A stretch of DNA of 64,000 nucleotides from Acidobacteria bacterium RIFCSPLOWO2_12_FULL_66_21 (GTDB lineage: Bacteria; Acidobacteriota; Vicinamibacteria; Vicinamibacterales; 2-12-FULL-66-21): NCBI GenBank assembly GCA_001767455.1, contig MELC01000019.1, forward strand, positions 1 through 64,000, written 5' to 3'. The notes below the pieces were generated by a model. That model worked only from the letters and a program-made list of their open reading frames with translations. It made no database searches and was not told the DNA's origin. Both the position numbers and the translations under genes were made by a program. This document shows, piece by piece, positions 17,050-26,414 of the stretch (position 1 is its first letter; every line of letters starts with the position of its first letter).

Positions 17050-20000
17050 TTGAAGACATCGGCCGCAGCGGCGATAATCAACCGGCCTATCGCCTTGCTC
17101 TATCTCCTGTTCCTTCTGTCGGGCCTCAGCGGGCTGATCTACCAGGTCATATGGGTCCGGGTGTTTGGAAACGTGTTCGGCAACACGATCTACTCCGCAT
17201 CGCTGGTCGTCGCGGTGTTCATGCTGGGGCTCGGCGTCGGCAGCTACATCGTCGGAGCCTGGTCGGATCGCCGGTATGCCGCCAGACCCGAGTCCCTGCT
17301 GCGCGCGTACGGCTGCTTTGAACTGCTGATCGGCGCACTGGGGCTGGGCATCTCCGCCCTTCTGCCGCACCTCGTCCAGGTGTCCGCGCTGGTATCCTCG
17401 TACGCACGCGAAGCCTCCGGCTGGCACGCGCTGTCCACGGCCTCCTACCTGGCCCGTGCCGGCATCATCGTCGTCCTGCTCGCGCCGATCACGATGCTGA
17501 TGGGCGGGACGCTGACGCTCCTTGTTCGACATCTCGTTCGACAGGACCCGGTGTCCGGCGGGTGGCGGATCGCCGTCCTTTACGGCGCCAACACGGCCGG
17601 CGCGGCCCTCGGCTGCTTCCTGACCGACTTCGCACTCGTGCCGGCCGTCGGGCTTCGCGACACGCAGATTGTCGCGGTGCTGTTCAACTTCGTTGCCGCC
17701 GCGGGCGCGTTCTATCTGGCCCGCCTTCGCTCGCGGAGGACCCCGGGCGAGCGTCGGCGAGGCCTCGCCGGAGCTCCGGGCACCGGACTTCCCGCAGCGG
17801 CAGCGCGGCCGGCCCTGCCCGAGCAGAGACGGTTCGCGCTCTTCTCCATCAGCCTGGCGCTCGCGATGTCCGGTTTCGCGGCGATGGGCATGGAGATCGT
17901 GTGGTTCCGCCACTTTACGATCCTGCTGGGCGGGTTCCGCGCGGTGTTCTCCCTGCTGCTGACAATCATCCTCATCGGCATCGGCGCGGGCTCGCTCGCC
18001 TCCGGCTTCCTCTATCGCCGCACGGTGCGACCGGCGCAGTGGCTGATGGGCGCGCAGGGACTCTTCGTCGCAGTCACTCTCGCCGGGTTGGCGATCGTCA
18101 ACGGACGCGATCTCGACACGCTGGCCGCGGCAGACACGGCGTATCGAGCGGCCCTGGGGCCGGTTGCCGCGGGCGCGCAGGCGGGATTGGCGCGCGCATT
18201 CACGGAGCTGTGGTTCAACGCGAAACCGATGCTGATCGAGCTTGGTCTCCCCGCGCTGCTGATGGGATTCAGCTTTCCCCTGGCGAACGCGATCGTCCAG
18301 CGCCAGGAGCGCTCGGTCGGCCGGAGCGCGGGCATGCTCTATCTCGCCAATACCGCGGGCGCCGTGTGCGGCAGCCTGGCGGCGGGCTTTCTATTTCTAC
18401 CGATGCTCGGGATCCAGGGCAGCGCGACCGTCCTGATGGTCGCCTCCGCGCTCGCGGTGGCGCCGCTCTACGTCGCGACGCGAACCAGCGCTCCACCGTG
18501 GCCCGCGGCATTTGCGTGCTCGTTGCTCATCGGAGGCGGATCGCTCACGCTGTGGCTGCTGTTGCCGGCCGACTACATCATCACGCGCTCGCTGCCGGCT
18601 CTCGTCGAAGGCGAACGGCTGCTCAACCAAAGCGAGGGCCTCACCGAAGTCATCACCGTCGTGGAGCGGCCCGGCTACGGACGGATACTGTTCACCAACG
18701 GACATCCGATGTCCTCGACCGCGAGATTCTCTCAGCGCTACATGCGAGCGCTTGCCCACATTCCACTGCTGTCGATCGACAACCCCGAAACCGTGCTGGT
18801 GATCGGCTTCGGCGTGGGGAACACGACACATGCGGCGACACTCCACCCTTCTGTCCGGCGCGTCGAGGTGGCCGATCTTTCCCGGGACATCCTGACCCGC
18901 GCCGACTACTTCAGCGACGTCAATCAGCACGTGCTCAATGACCCGCCGGTGGTCGTGTACATCAATGATGGCCGCCACCACCTGCAGATGCAGCCGCCGG
19001 CCTCGTACGACCTGATCACGCTGGAACCGCCGCCAATCGGGTACGCCGGGGTGGCAGCGCTCTATTCCCGGGAGTTCTACCAACTGGCGCGGACGCGTTT
19101 GAAGACGAGCGGTTATCTCAGCCAATGGCTGCCGGCCTATCAAGTGCCGACCTCGACGACGCTGGCCATGATTCGGGCGTTCGTCGATGTGTTCCCGAAC
19201 GCGGTGCTGCTGTCAGGCGCGCAGGCGGACCTGCTCCTGATCGGCACGACCGGCTCGCCGATTGAGATCGACCCTGGCCGCGTGGTCGCGGCCCTCTCGA
19301 GAGCTCCAGCGGTACAGGCAGATCTGCAGCGGCTCGATCTTGGCAGTGTGCGTGAGATCGTGGGGACCTTCATCGGATCGGCGCAGAGGCTTGCCGAGGC
19401 GACGCGCGACACGGTCCCCGTGAGCGACGACCGTCCCATACAGGAATACGGCCCGAGAACGTTGCCGAGCCTTGGCGAGGCCGTCCCCGGGACGGTGGTC
19501 GACCTCAGTCAGGTTGCTGCCTGGTGCCCGCGTTGCTTCATCGACGGTAGGCCCGCTCCGCTCGCGGAGGGACTCGACACGTATCTTGGTCTGCTCGATC
19601 GTGCCTACATGGCGTCGCCCGCCGACGTGTTTCGCGCGCGCGGTCTCGCAGACCGGGAGGGGCGTCTCATCGACGGCAGCGCCTACCTCGGCGCGATTGT
19701 CCCTGAGTCCGTGGACGTGCATGACTACCTCGGCATCGCGCTCGCCGGGAAGGGTCAGTTGGACAAGGCGATCGCTCAGTTCCGCCAGTCTCTGCAACTG
19801 GATCCCGATTCGGCCAGGACCTACTGGCATCTGGGCGCCGCGCTGGCCGCGCGGGGCGCGACTCAGGACGCCATCGAGCATCTGCGCCGATCGGTCGAGC
19901 TCGACCCTGCCAACGCGCAGGTCCGCGCGGATCTGGCGAGCCTGTTCATCGACGCCCGCCAGCTCGATGCCGCCGTCGAGCAATCGCGCGCGGCGCTCCG

Positions 20001-20190
20001 GCTGACGCCCGATTCGGTCGAGGCCCACAACAGCCTCGGCATCGCGCTCGCCATGCAGGGCCATCTCGATGAAGCCATCGACCATTTTCAACGGGCGCTG
20101 GCACTCAATCCGGACCTGCCCGACACCCGCCGCCACCTGGCGATCGCGCTGCAGCAGCGGCGGCAGCTCACCAGGCGCCGCAAGCCCTGA
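17050..20190 (+). CDS. Multi-pass membrane protein with spermidine-synthase-like domain and C-terminal TPR repeats
   Basis: About 1046 residues. The N-terminal part has many transmembrane segments in the fused polyamine-synthase style (LFLLSGLSGLIYQVIWVR, then FSISLALAMSGFAAMGMEIVWFRH). The middle is a Rossmann methyltransferase-like domain (VLVIGFGVGNTTHAATLHP, then YDLITLEPPPIGYAGVAALYSREFYQLA). The C-terminus holds at least three TPRs (DYLGIALAGKGQLDKAIAQFRQSLQLDPDSARTYWHLG and following). No ATG or GTG fits the first membrane segment; I use TTG 17050, downstream of TATACT at 17020-17025. It is divergent from the M24 gene. Actual polyamine synthesis is doubtful in such membrane fusions. 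A paralogue lies at 51790. Confidence 0.82.
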   Translation: MKTSAAAAIINRPIALLYLLFLLSGLSGLIYQVIWVRVFGNVFGNTIYSASLVVAVFMLGLGVGSYIVGAWSDRRYAARPESLLRAYGCFELLIGALGLGISALLPHLVQVSALVSSYAREASGWHALSTASYLARAGIIVVLLAPITMLMGGTLTLLVRHLVRQDPVSGGWRIAVLYGANTAGAALGCFLTDFALVPAVGLRDTQIVAVLFNFVAAAGAFYLARLRSRRTPGERRRGLAGAPGTGLPAAAARPALPEQRRFALFSISLALAMSGFAAMGMEIVWFRHFTILLGGFRAVFSLLLTIILIGIGAGSLASGFLYRRTVRPAQWLMGAQGLFVAVTLAGLAIVNGRDLDTLAAADTAYRAALGPVAAGAQAGLARAFTELWFNAKPMLIELGLPALLMGFSFPLANAIVQRQERSVGRSAGMLYLANTAGAVCGSLAAGFLFLPMLGIQGSATVLMVASALAVAPLYVATRTSAPPWPAAFACSLLIGGGSLTLWLLLPADYIITRSLPALVEGERLLNQSEGLTEVITVVERPGYGRILFTNGHPMSSTARFSQRYMRALAHIPLLSIDNPETVLVIGFGVGNTTHAATLHPSVRRVEVADLSRDILTRADYFSDVNQHVLNDPPVVVYINDGRHHLQMQPPASYDLITLEPPPIGYAGVAALYSREFYQLARTRLKTSGYLSQWLPAYQVPTSTTLAMIRAFVDVFPNAVLLSGAQADLLLIGTTGSPIEIDPGRVVAALSRAPAVQADLQRLDLGSVREIVGTFIGSAQRLAEATRDTVPVSDDRPIQEYGPRTLPSLGEAVPGTVVDLSQVAAWCPRCFIDGRPAPLAEGLDTYLGLLDRAYMASPADVFRARGLADREGRLIDGSAYLGAIVPESVDVHDYLGIALAGKGQLDKAIAQFRQSLQLDPDSARTYWHLGAALAARGATQDAIEHLRRSVELDPANAQVRADLASLFIDARQLDAAVEQSRAALRLTPDSVEAHNSLGIALAMQGHLDEAIDHFQRALALNPDLPDTRRHLAIALQQRRQLTRRRKP

Positions 20191-20269
20191 TACCGGACGA
20201 GGCGGATCGGTTATGCTCCCTCGGGCTGACAGTAGAAGCGACGACGATCATCGAATGAAGGAGGAGGCC

Positions 20270-21361
20270 GTGCCGAATCGCAGAGAGTTCTTCAGAACCG
20301 TCGCGGGGGCCGCAGCGGGACTCGTGGTCACCGACCGCGGGTTGGCGGGCGTTGGCCTTCGGCCCTACCAGACCGGCCCCGCCAAGCGCCGGGAAGTGTT
20401 CGTCGGAAGTCGACGCGCGAAGGTGGTCGATGTGCATTGCCACTGCGTCATTCCGGAGGCGGCCGAAGTCGTCAAGGGCACGCCGCTGGCCGACGCTGCG
20501 AGAGGGGGCGGGGCCAATGTCCTCGGGCCGCAGCGCCTGGAGGTCATGGACCGGCAGGGCGTCGATGTTCAGGCGCTCAGCATCAACGCGTACTGGTGGT
20601 ACGCGGCCGACCGCGACCTCGCGAGCCGGATCGTCCGGGCCCAGAACGAAGGACTGGCCACGTGGGTCGCGGCCCACCCGGACCGTTTCGTGGCGCTCGC
20701 GTCGGTCGCGCTGCAGTATCCCGACCTGGCGGCCGAGCAACTGGAACACGCGGTCAAGCAGATGGGGATGCGCGGCGTGTCAATCGGCGGCCACGTCAAG
20801 GGCGAAGATCTGTCGCTGCCGAAGTTCGATCCGTTCTGGGCCAAGGCCGCGGAGCTCGGGGTCCTCGTCGTGATGCATCCTCAAAGCGGCGACAACATCG
20901 CCCGCGAAGGCGCGTTGGGAGGACGGGGCGATCTCGGCAACATCATCGGCAATCCGCTCGAGACCACCGTGTTCCTTTCGCGCTTGATCTTCGACGGGAC
21001 GCTGGACCGGTTCCCGGGGCTGACGATCTTCGGCCCTCACGGAGGCGGCTACCTGCCGTCGTATCTCGGCCGGACCGACGTCGCCTGCGACGTGCGAGCC
21101 AATGCCAATTGCGCCAACAAGAGGCGCCCGCGCGACTACTTCAAGCGGGAGATCTTCATCGACACGATGGTCTTCTCGGAAGAGGGGCTGAGGCACCTGG
21201 TGGCCGAGGTGGGTGTGAGTCAGGTCCTGTATGGGACCGATGTTCCGTTCAACTGGCCGGTCACGGTGGACCTGGTCCTGAACGCGCCGTTCTTGAGCGA
21301 CGCCGACAAGGCGGCGATCCTGGGCGGAAACGCCGCGAAAGTGCTTCGCATTCCTTCCTAA
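20270..21361 (+). CDS. Tat-signal amidohydrolase 2 family protein (ACMSD-like)
   Basis: A 363-residue metal-dependent hydrolase or decarboxylase of the amidohydrolase-2 family. After the twin-arginine leader (NRREFFRTVAGAAAGLVV), the TIM barrel starts with the metal motif DVHCHCVIPEAAE. Further ligands are in VVMHPQSGDN and FGPHGGG, with the final Asp in YGTDVPFNWP. Relatives include 2-amino-3-carboxymuconate semialdehyde decarboxylase and related decarboxylases. I prefer GTG 20270 since AAGGAGG lies six bases upstream; ATG 20255 would place that Shine-Dalgarno inside the gene. It ends before a strong hairpin shared with the convergent receptor gene. The substrate is unknown. Confidence 0.88.
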   Translation: MPNRREFFRTVAGAAAGLVVTDRGLAGVGLRPYQTGPAKRREVFVGSRRAKVVDVHCHCVIPEAAEVVKGTPLADAARGGGANVLGPQRLEVMDRQGVDVQALSINAYWWYAADRDLASRIVRAQNEGLATWVAAHPDRFVALASVALQYPDLAAEQLEHAVKQMGMRGVSIGGHVKGEDLSLPKFDPFWAKAAELGVLVVMHPQSGDNIAREGALGGRGDLGNIIGNPLETTVFLSRLIFDGTLDRFPGLTIFGPHGGGYLPSYLGRTDVACDVRANANCANKRRPRDYFKREIFIDTMVFSEEGLRHLVAEVGVSQVLYGTDVPFNWPVTVDLVLNAPFLSDADKAAILGGNAAKVLRIPS

Positions 21362-21373
21362 GCGCGTTTGCGC

Positions 21374-21402
21374 GGCGCGGGGGCTCGACAAGCCCCCGCG
21401 CC
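21374..21402. terminator. Bidirectional stem-loop between convergent genes
   Basis: GGCGCGGGGGCT (21374-21385) and AGCCCCCGCGCC (21391-21402) form a perfect 12-bp stem with a 5-base loop. It lies between the amidohydrolase stop (21361) and the receptor stop (21420). There is no U-run, so it may act as a transcript end or mRNA stabiliser for both genes. Confidence 0.65.
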
Positions 21403-21419
21403 CGAGTTGAAGCCGCCGC

Positions 21420-24290
21420 CTAGAAGATCACCCGGAAGCCGATTTGCGCCGTGCGGTACTCGCCATCGGTGTGCTGCAGGTATTCGCTGCTGTTTTCCTG
21501 GACGCCGATTTCCCAGTTCGGCCGGTTGAACAGGTTGAACACTTCCGCGATGGCATCGACGGAGACGCGACCCTTGAGGGGGATGCGCTGCTGCAGTCGC
21601 AGATCCGTCCGGTTGTGCGCCGGCGCGAGGATCGAGTTGCGCGGGACGATAGTGCCGTCCGGACGCAGGCGCGGGATGAGCTCGTTCCCCTGGATGTCGC
21701 GGCGATCGCCACCGTACCTGTTCGACTGGCGAACGCCGGAGCCCTGATAGTGGATCGCGCTTGCCTGGAAGCCCTTGCCGACTTCCCAGATGACGGAGCC
21801 CGTCATGCGCTGGCGCTGGTCGCCGTCCGCCAGACTCCACTCACCGCCCATGTCCGGAGCGGTCGCGAACGGAACCGGCTCCCGGCCGCTGAACGGCCTC
21901 GGCTCGGCATCCCAGAAGTAGCGCAGCGAGTGGGTCGCCTGGGCCTGCCAGCGATTGGCGAACCGCTTCGTGATCGTGGTTCGCAGCTCCTGCACTGTGG
22001 AGCGGCCGTCCGACACGGTCGCGCTCACGACGCCCCAATTCGGATTGAACCTGCGGCTTCGGTCGCTGAACGGATAATTGGCGCCGGTCGCCGGATCGTA
22101 GGTCAAGTTGAGGTTGTCGACGAAGCCCTTTTCATTGTAGCCGTGGCTGTAGACGTAGTCGATCTGGAGGCCGACCGTGTCGCCAAACTGGTGCTGCAGG
22201 CCGATGGAGCCCTGCCAGTTGTGCGCCAGCTGCGCATACTTCGGGTCCAGGACCACTTCGATGGCATCCTGCAGGACGCATCCTGTCGCGTTGTTGTTGT
22301 TGTGGCAGAACAGCGGCTGGACCTGTGCGAAGGTCGGCAGCGGCTGGCCGTTCGTCGGGTTGGCGGTGAAGTCCGGCCGGCCGTCATTGACGTACCGGAT
22401 GAGGCTGATCTGCACGTTGCCGTTCGACTGCGTCTCCCAGCCGGATGTCGCGCCGGCGATGTAGAGTCCGGCGCCGCCGCGCACTACCGACCGATCGCCC
22501 AGCTTGTAGGCAAAGCCGACCCGCGGCTGGAAGCCAGTCTTGTCGTTGTAAGCGCCGGGGTCTCCCTTCGACTGCCACGGCAGCAGGTCGACCTCCGAAA
22601 ACGAGCCGATCTCCAGGTCCCACCGCAGCCCGAGATTCAGCGTGAGGCTATCGGTGACCTGCCAGTCGTCCTGGGCCCAGGCCGCGAATTTCTTCGAGCG
22701 GACCCAGTTGTCGAAGTCGCCGACGCCGATGAGGTAGCTGCGCGTGATGGGCGAGAGGGCCGCCAGGTTCCAGGTGTCGACGTCGTTCCACACGGGGAGG
22801 AGCGCTTCGATGTTGGCGGGTGTCGCGCCGCCCCGGGCGTCAATCTCGCCGCTCGCGAACCGCCGGTTCGCCTGGATGTGGTCGCGCTTGAGGAACTCGC
22901 CCCCCAGCCGCACGTCGTGCCGGCCCTTCGCGTCGTACGAAACCGTGAAGCTGTCGCGGATGCTCCAGTACCACTGGTCCTGGTGGCGCGGGAGGTTCTG
23001 GTTCGGCGTGATGTTGAAGTTGCTGAACCTGATGCGGGGCGACCCGTTCGTGACGCCCAACGGCGCCAGCCAGTGCTTCGACCACGTCGTGAGGCCCGCC
23101 TGGGCGAGACCGTAATTGGAGCGCCCGCCTTCGATCTCGTTCACCATCCGGTTGCTCAGGACCTGGGTGAACCTCCCGTAGGCTTCGTTGTTGTATTCGT
23201 AGTTCTTGGCCGTCCCGGACGGGTGGGCCGTCCCGCCTGTCCCGAACGGTTGGGACAACGTGCTCTTGGAGTACTTGCCCATCAGTCGGGTGTTCGCGGA
23301 CAGCTGATAGTCGAAACGAATGCCACCCTTCTTCTGATTCGCCAAGCCGTCCAGCGTGATGTTGAACGACGGGTATCGGGTGTTCCAGACGCTGGTGGTC
23401 GGTTCGCGCTCGTACTCGAAGTTGCCGAAGTAGTGCAGCTTGTCCGTCTTGATTGGCCCGCCGATGGCCGTGCTCATCTGCAGGTTGTCGATCGGGACGA
23501 CCTTTTCGTTTATCGGGTCCTTCGAACTGAACTTGCTGCTGCGGTAGTTCAACCGGGCCACGCCCGAGTGCTGGTTGGTGCCCGACTTGGAGATGATGTT
23601 CACCAGGACACCCGAGGACCGGCCCATCGTCGCGTCGAACCGGTTCGAGATGTACTGGAACTCCGCGACCATGTCCTGGCTGTACTTGGGCTGGGTGCCG
23701 GTCCCCATGTCCCTCGTCACCTGCTGTCCGTCGAGGTTGATCTGGAATTCCCGCACGTCTCCGGCCCGCCCGCGGTCGGGCAGCGGCTGCGTGACGTTCG
23801 ACGTCTCGGTCCGGCTCCCCGGGGCCAGCAACGCGAGCGCCATGAAGTTGCGTCCGGACACCGGGAGCTCCGCGACCTGCTTCGGGTCGACGTTGCCGCC
23901 CAGGGTCGACGAGGTGGTGTTGACGAGCGGTGTTTCACCCGTGACGTTCACCGTCTCGGCGACGCCGCCGGGTGACATCGGCACGTTGACGGTGACCGTC
24001 TGTCCCAATAGCAGCTGCACGCCGGACCGCGGAGCGGCCGAAAAACCCGACAGCTCGGTGGCGAGCTTGTAGGTTCCGGTGCGCACGGAAATCCGGTAGC
24101 GGCCGGTCGCGTCGGTGACCGCCACGAACGTGTTTCCCGTCGCCTCGTTGGTCGCCGTCATCGTGACGCCGGGCAGCACGGCGCCCGAGGAATCGGTCAC
24201 GGTGCCGTTGATTACCGCTTCTTGCGCATACCCGATGGCAGGAAGCGTCAGGATGGCGCAAACCAGAAGAAACCGCCTGATACCTGACAT
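21420..24290 (-). CDS. TonB-dependent receptor, Oar-like, with carboxypeptidase-regulatory domain
   Basis: A 956-residue outer-membrane protein: signal peptide (RRFLLVCAILTLPAIGYAQ), an N-terminal carboxypeptidase-regulatory beta-sandwich (VINGTVTDSSGAVLPGVTMTATNEATG...GRYRI), a plug-like region (PKQVAELPVSGRNFMALALLAPG) and a large beta-barrel ending in GFRVIF. The terminal Phe is the usual barrel-assembly signal. This architecture is abundant in Acidobacteriota and is thought to import large or scarce nutrients. The ATG at 24290 follows GAGGAGGG. It is divergent from the GntR-led cluster, and the first of three GntR-type palindromes lies 240 bases upstream, so co-regulation is plausible. 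Confidence 0.9.
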   Translation of the reverse strand: MSGIRRFLLVCAILTLPAIGYAQEAVINGTVTDSSGAVLPGVTMTATNEATGNTFVAVTDATGRYRISVRTGTYKLATELSGFSAAPRSGVQLLLGQTVTVNVPMSPGGVAETVNVTGETPLVNTTSSTLGGNVDPKQVAELPVSGRNFMALALLAPGSRTETSNVTQPLPDRGRAGDVREFQINLDGQQVTRDMGTGTQPKYSQDMVAEFQYISNRFDATMGRSSGVLVNIISKSGTNQHSGVARLNYRSSKFSSKDPINEKVVPIDNLQMSTAIGGPIKTDKLHYFGNFEYEREPTTSVWNTRYPSFNITLDGLANQKKGGIRFDYQLSANTRLMGKYSKSTLSQPFGTGGTAHPSGTAKNYEYNNEAYGRFTQVLSNRMVNEIEGGRSNYGLAQAGLTTWSKHWLAPLGVTNGSPRIRFSNFNITPNQNLPRHQDQWYWSIRDSFTVSYDAKGRHDVRLGGEFLKRDHIQANRRFASGEIDARGGATPANIEALLPVWNDVDTWNLAALSPITRSYLIGVGDFDNWVRSKKFAAWAQDDWQVTDSLTLNLGLRWDLEIGSFSEVDLLPWQSKGDPGAYNDKTGFQPRVGFAYKLGDRSVVRGGAGLYIAGATSGWETQSNGNVQISLIRYVNDGRPDFTANPTNGQPLPTFAQVQPLFCHNNNNATGCVLQDAIEVVLDPKYAQLAHNWQGSIGLQHQFGDTVGLQIDYVYSHGYNEKGFVDNLNLTYDPATGANYPFSDRSRRFNPNWGVVSATVSDGRSTVQELRTTITKRFANRWQAQATHSLRYFWDAEPRPFSGREPVPFATAPDMGGEWSLADGDQRQRMTGSVIWEVGKGFQASAIHYQGSGVRQSNRYGGDRRDIQGNELIPRLRPDGTIVPRNSILAPAHNRTDLRLQQRIPLKGRVSVDAIAEVFNLFNRPNWEIGVQENSSEYLQHTDGEYRTAQIGFRVIF

Positions 24291-24529
24291 TGAAACCCTC
24301 CTCGTCTCAACACGGACAGGTTGAACGTTCCGCGCGTCAGCGGCACGTTGTGACCGTCTGCCGGTCAATGAGTGCGTCCACCCCGCTCGGTGCCACCAAG
24401 GGCATCCGGAGATGCGACGCCGAAGGGCCGGGGGCATCGTCTGCATGCCCTGTGAGAGACGCCGCGACCACTCCGTACGCGAGCAAGAACCCCACGACGT
24501 GACGGCAACGACCTGGATGGAACCCGGAT

Positions 24530-24540
24530 TGGTTGGACCA
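24530..24540. promoter_or_regulatory. GntR/FCD operator-like palindrome, copy 1
   Basis: TGGTTGGACCA, arms TGGT/ACCA around a three-base centre, the general form of FadR/FCD-type operators. This copy is the farthest from the GntR gene and nearest to the receptor gene (240 bases upstream of its start). Confidence 0.6.
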
Positions 24541-24648
24541 CCCTACCAGCGGGCGACCGTCAATGTCAAGCGCGGACTGCCGAGGATCCGGCGCCGGTCA
24601 AGTGACGCCACACCGGGGCGACATTCCAGGAATCCAGTTGTGTTATGT

Positions 24649-24666
24649 GGTATGGTGGTTGGACCA
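24649..24666. promoter_or_regulatory. GntR/FCD operator-like palindrome, copy 2
   Basis: The same TGGTTGGACCA at 24656-24666, preceded by GGTAT at 24649-24653 exactly as in copy 3. It is 98 bases from copy 3 centre to centre. Confidence 0.65.
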
Positions 24667-24746
24667 TTCTCGCCACGATCTCCCGGCGCCTCGTCGGAGT
24701 TGCGTGTCGGTCGAGAGGTCAGCTCTTCGTGATGTCGCGCGACCAA

Positions 24747-24770
24747 GGTATGATGGTTGGACCAAATACC
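24747..24770. promoter_or_regulatory. GntR/FCD operator-like palindrome, copy 3 (extended)
   Basis: TGGTTGGACCA at 24754-24764, flanked by GGTAT (24747-24751) and ATACC (24766-24770), so the symmetry extends over 24 bases. It ends 22 bases before the GntR start codon, a classic autorepression position. Confidence 0.72.
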
Positions 24771-24792
24771 CCGCGTCACCAGGAGAACTCGC

Positions 24793-25503
24793 ATGTACAC
24801 AGCCGTTCGAGCATCCAGGCTCTACCAGCAGATCGTCGAACAGATCGAGCAGTCGATCCGCGGCGGCCAACTCAAACCTGGAGACCAGCTCCCGGCCGAG
24901 CGCGATCTCGCCGAGCGGTTCGGCGTCAGCCGAACGGCCGTTCGGGAAGCGGTCAAGGCTCTGTGCGAGAAGGGACTGGTTGAAGCGCTCCCCGGGCGGG
25001 GCACCTTCGTCATCGACGCCACCTCGCAGGTCATCAAGCAGTCGCTGGACCTGCTGGTCAACATCGGCACCGAAAAGGGCCTGGCCGTCCTCGAGGACGT
25101 GCGCGAGATCTTCGAGCCCGAGATCGCCGCCCGCGCCGCCATCCGCGCCGAACCGAAGCAAGTCTCAGCGATGCGGGACGCCATCGCGGTGATGGACCGC
25201 TCGATGGACGACCCGGACGCGTACATCGAAGCCGACCTCGATTTCCACCTGGCGCTCGCCGAGGCCGCGCAGAACCCGCTCGTGCTCACCCTCATCGACT
25301 CCATCGTGGGTCTGCTGCGCGTGCAGCGGACTCGCTGTTTCCACGCCCCCGAAGGCCCCGCGCGCGGGCAACTCCATCACCGGCGCATTCTGCAGGCGGT
25401 CGAGAATCGCGACGCGGCCGCCGCCCGGGCGGCCATGCAGGGCCACCTCGAGCAGGTTCGGGAGGACTCGCAGGCCGACGCCTCATCTGCCGCCGACGCG
25501 TGA
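24793..25503 (+). CDS. GntR-family transcriptional regulator, FadR/FCD subfamily
   Basis: A 236-residue FCD regulator. The N-terminal winged helix is YQQIVEQIEQSIRGGQLKPGDQLPAERDLAERFGVSRTAVREAVKALCEKGLV with the conserved wing LPGRGTFV. The C-terminal FCD domain includes DLDFHLALAEAAQNPL and HRRILQAVENRDAAAARAAMQGHL, whose Asp and His residues usually bind a metal and carboxylate ligand. The ATG at 24793 has AGGAG eight bases upstream. Three palindromes precede it. The stop overlaps a possible GTG start of the next gene, so it heads the catabolic operon and probably represses it until a carboxylate inducer binds. Confidence 0.93.
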   Translation: MYTAVRASRLYQQIVEQIEQSIRGGQLKPGDQLPAERDLAERFGVSRTAVREAVKALCEKGLVEALPGRGTFVIDATSQVIKQSLDLLVNIGTEKGLAVLEDVREIFEPEIAARAAIRAEPKQVSAMRDAIAVMDRSMDDPDAYIEADLDFHLALAEAAQNPLVLTLIDSIVGLLRVQRTRCFHAPEGPARGQLHHRRILQAVENRDAAAARAAMQGHLEQVREDSQADASSAADA

Positions 25504-25532
25504 TCGAGAACCAGACGCCCGGAGTGATCCCC

Positions 25533-26414
25533 ATGGCAAACCTTGGATACGTCGGACTTGGATTGATGGGCGGCGCGGTCGCCAAACGGCTGCTCGAAAA
25601 AGGCCATGCCGTGACCGGGCACAACCGCACCCGGTCGAAGGTGCAGTGGCTCGAAGCGGCGGGCATGCGCTTCGCGCAGACGCCTCGCGAAGTGGCGGAA
25701 GCCACCGATATGGTCTTCTCGATGGTGACCGACACGAAGGCGCTGCATGCCATCGTCGACGGACCGGACGGCATCCTGGCGGGGTTGAGGCCGGGCACGA
25801 TCTACATCGACATGAGCACGGTCGACGCGGCCGCCAGCCGGGCACTGTCGGTCCGCGTGGCGGCGGCCGGCGCCCAGATGCTGGATGCGCCGGTGTCGGG
25901 CAATCACATCACGCTCAAACAGGGCACGCTTGCGATCATGGTGGGCGGCCAGGCGGAGGCGTTCGAGCGCGCCAGGCCGGTCCTTCTGGACATCGGCCCG
26001 AAGGTGACCCGCGTCGGGGCGAACGGGCTGGCGCTCTCGATGAAGATCGCGTCGAACCTCGGCCTGGCGGTGCAGATGCTCGCCTTCTGCGAGGCGGTCC
26101 TGCTGGCGGAAAAGAGCGGCATCGCGCGCAGCGTGGCGGTCGAGGTGCTCACCAACAGCGTGATCGCCTCTCCGATGATCAAGTACCGCGGGCCGTTCGT
26201 CATGACGCTTCCGGACGAGGCGTGGTTCAACGTCAACATGATGCAGAAGGACATGAACCTCGCGCTCGCCATGGGCCAGCAGCTCAACGTGCCGCTGCCC
26301 ACGACCGCCACCACTAACGAGTTCCTCACGGCGGCCCGCGCCATGGGCCACGCGGACAAAGACTTCGCGGTGATCTTCGACGTGCTGGCGGAGATGGCCG
26401 GAGTGAAGAGGTGA
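25533..26414 (+). CDS. 3-hydroxyisobutyrate dehydrogenase-like NAD(P) enzyme, copy 1
   Basis: A 293-residue beta-hydroxyacid dehydrogenase. The Rossmann motif is GYVGLGLMGGAVAKRLLEKGH, the substrate motif is LDAPVSGNHITLKQGTLAIMVGG, and the family's catalytic Lys region reads SMKIASNLG. It oxidises a 3-hydroxyacid (3-hydroxyisobutyrate, tartronate semialdehyde or similar) at NAD(P). ATG 25533 has GGAG with good spacing; GTG 25500, overlapping the GntR stop as GTGA, is the alternative. The following gene is a close paralogue, evidently a tandem duplication. Confidence 0.92.
   Translation: MANLGYVGLGLMGGAVAKRLLEKGHAVTGHNRTRSKVQWLEAAGMRFAQTPREVAEATDMVFSMVTDTKALHAIVDGPDGILAGLRPGTIYIDMSTVDAAASRALSVRVAAAGAQMLDAPVSGNHITLKQGTLAIMVGGQAEAFERARPVLLDIGPKVTRVGANGLALSMKIASNLGLAVQMLAFCEAVLLAEKSGIARSVAVEVLTNSVIASPMIKYRGPFVMTLPDEAWFNVNMMQKDMNLALAMGQQLNVPLPTTATTNEFLTAARAMGHADKDFAVIFDVLAEMAGVKR

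Larger units (their letters stand above)
24291..24792. other. Divergent regulatory region between receptor and GntR cluster
   Basis: About 500 bases without a convincing gene. It contains the receptor's ribosome binding site at its left end, three copies of an 11-base palindrome (listed separately) in its right half, and AGGAG at 24781 before the GntR start. Open frames here are short and share no similarity with the neighbours. Confidence 0.6.
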
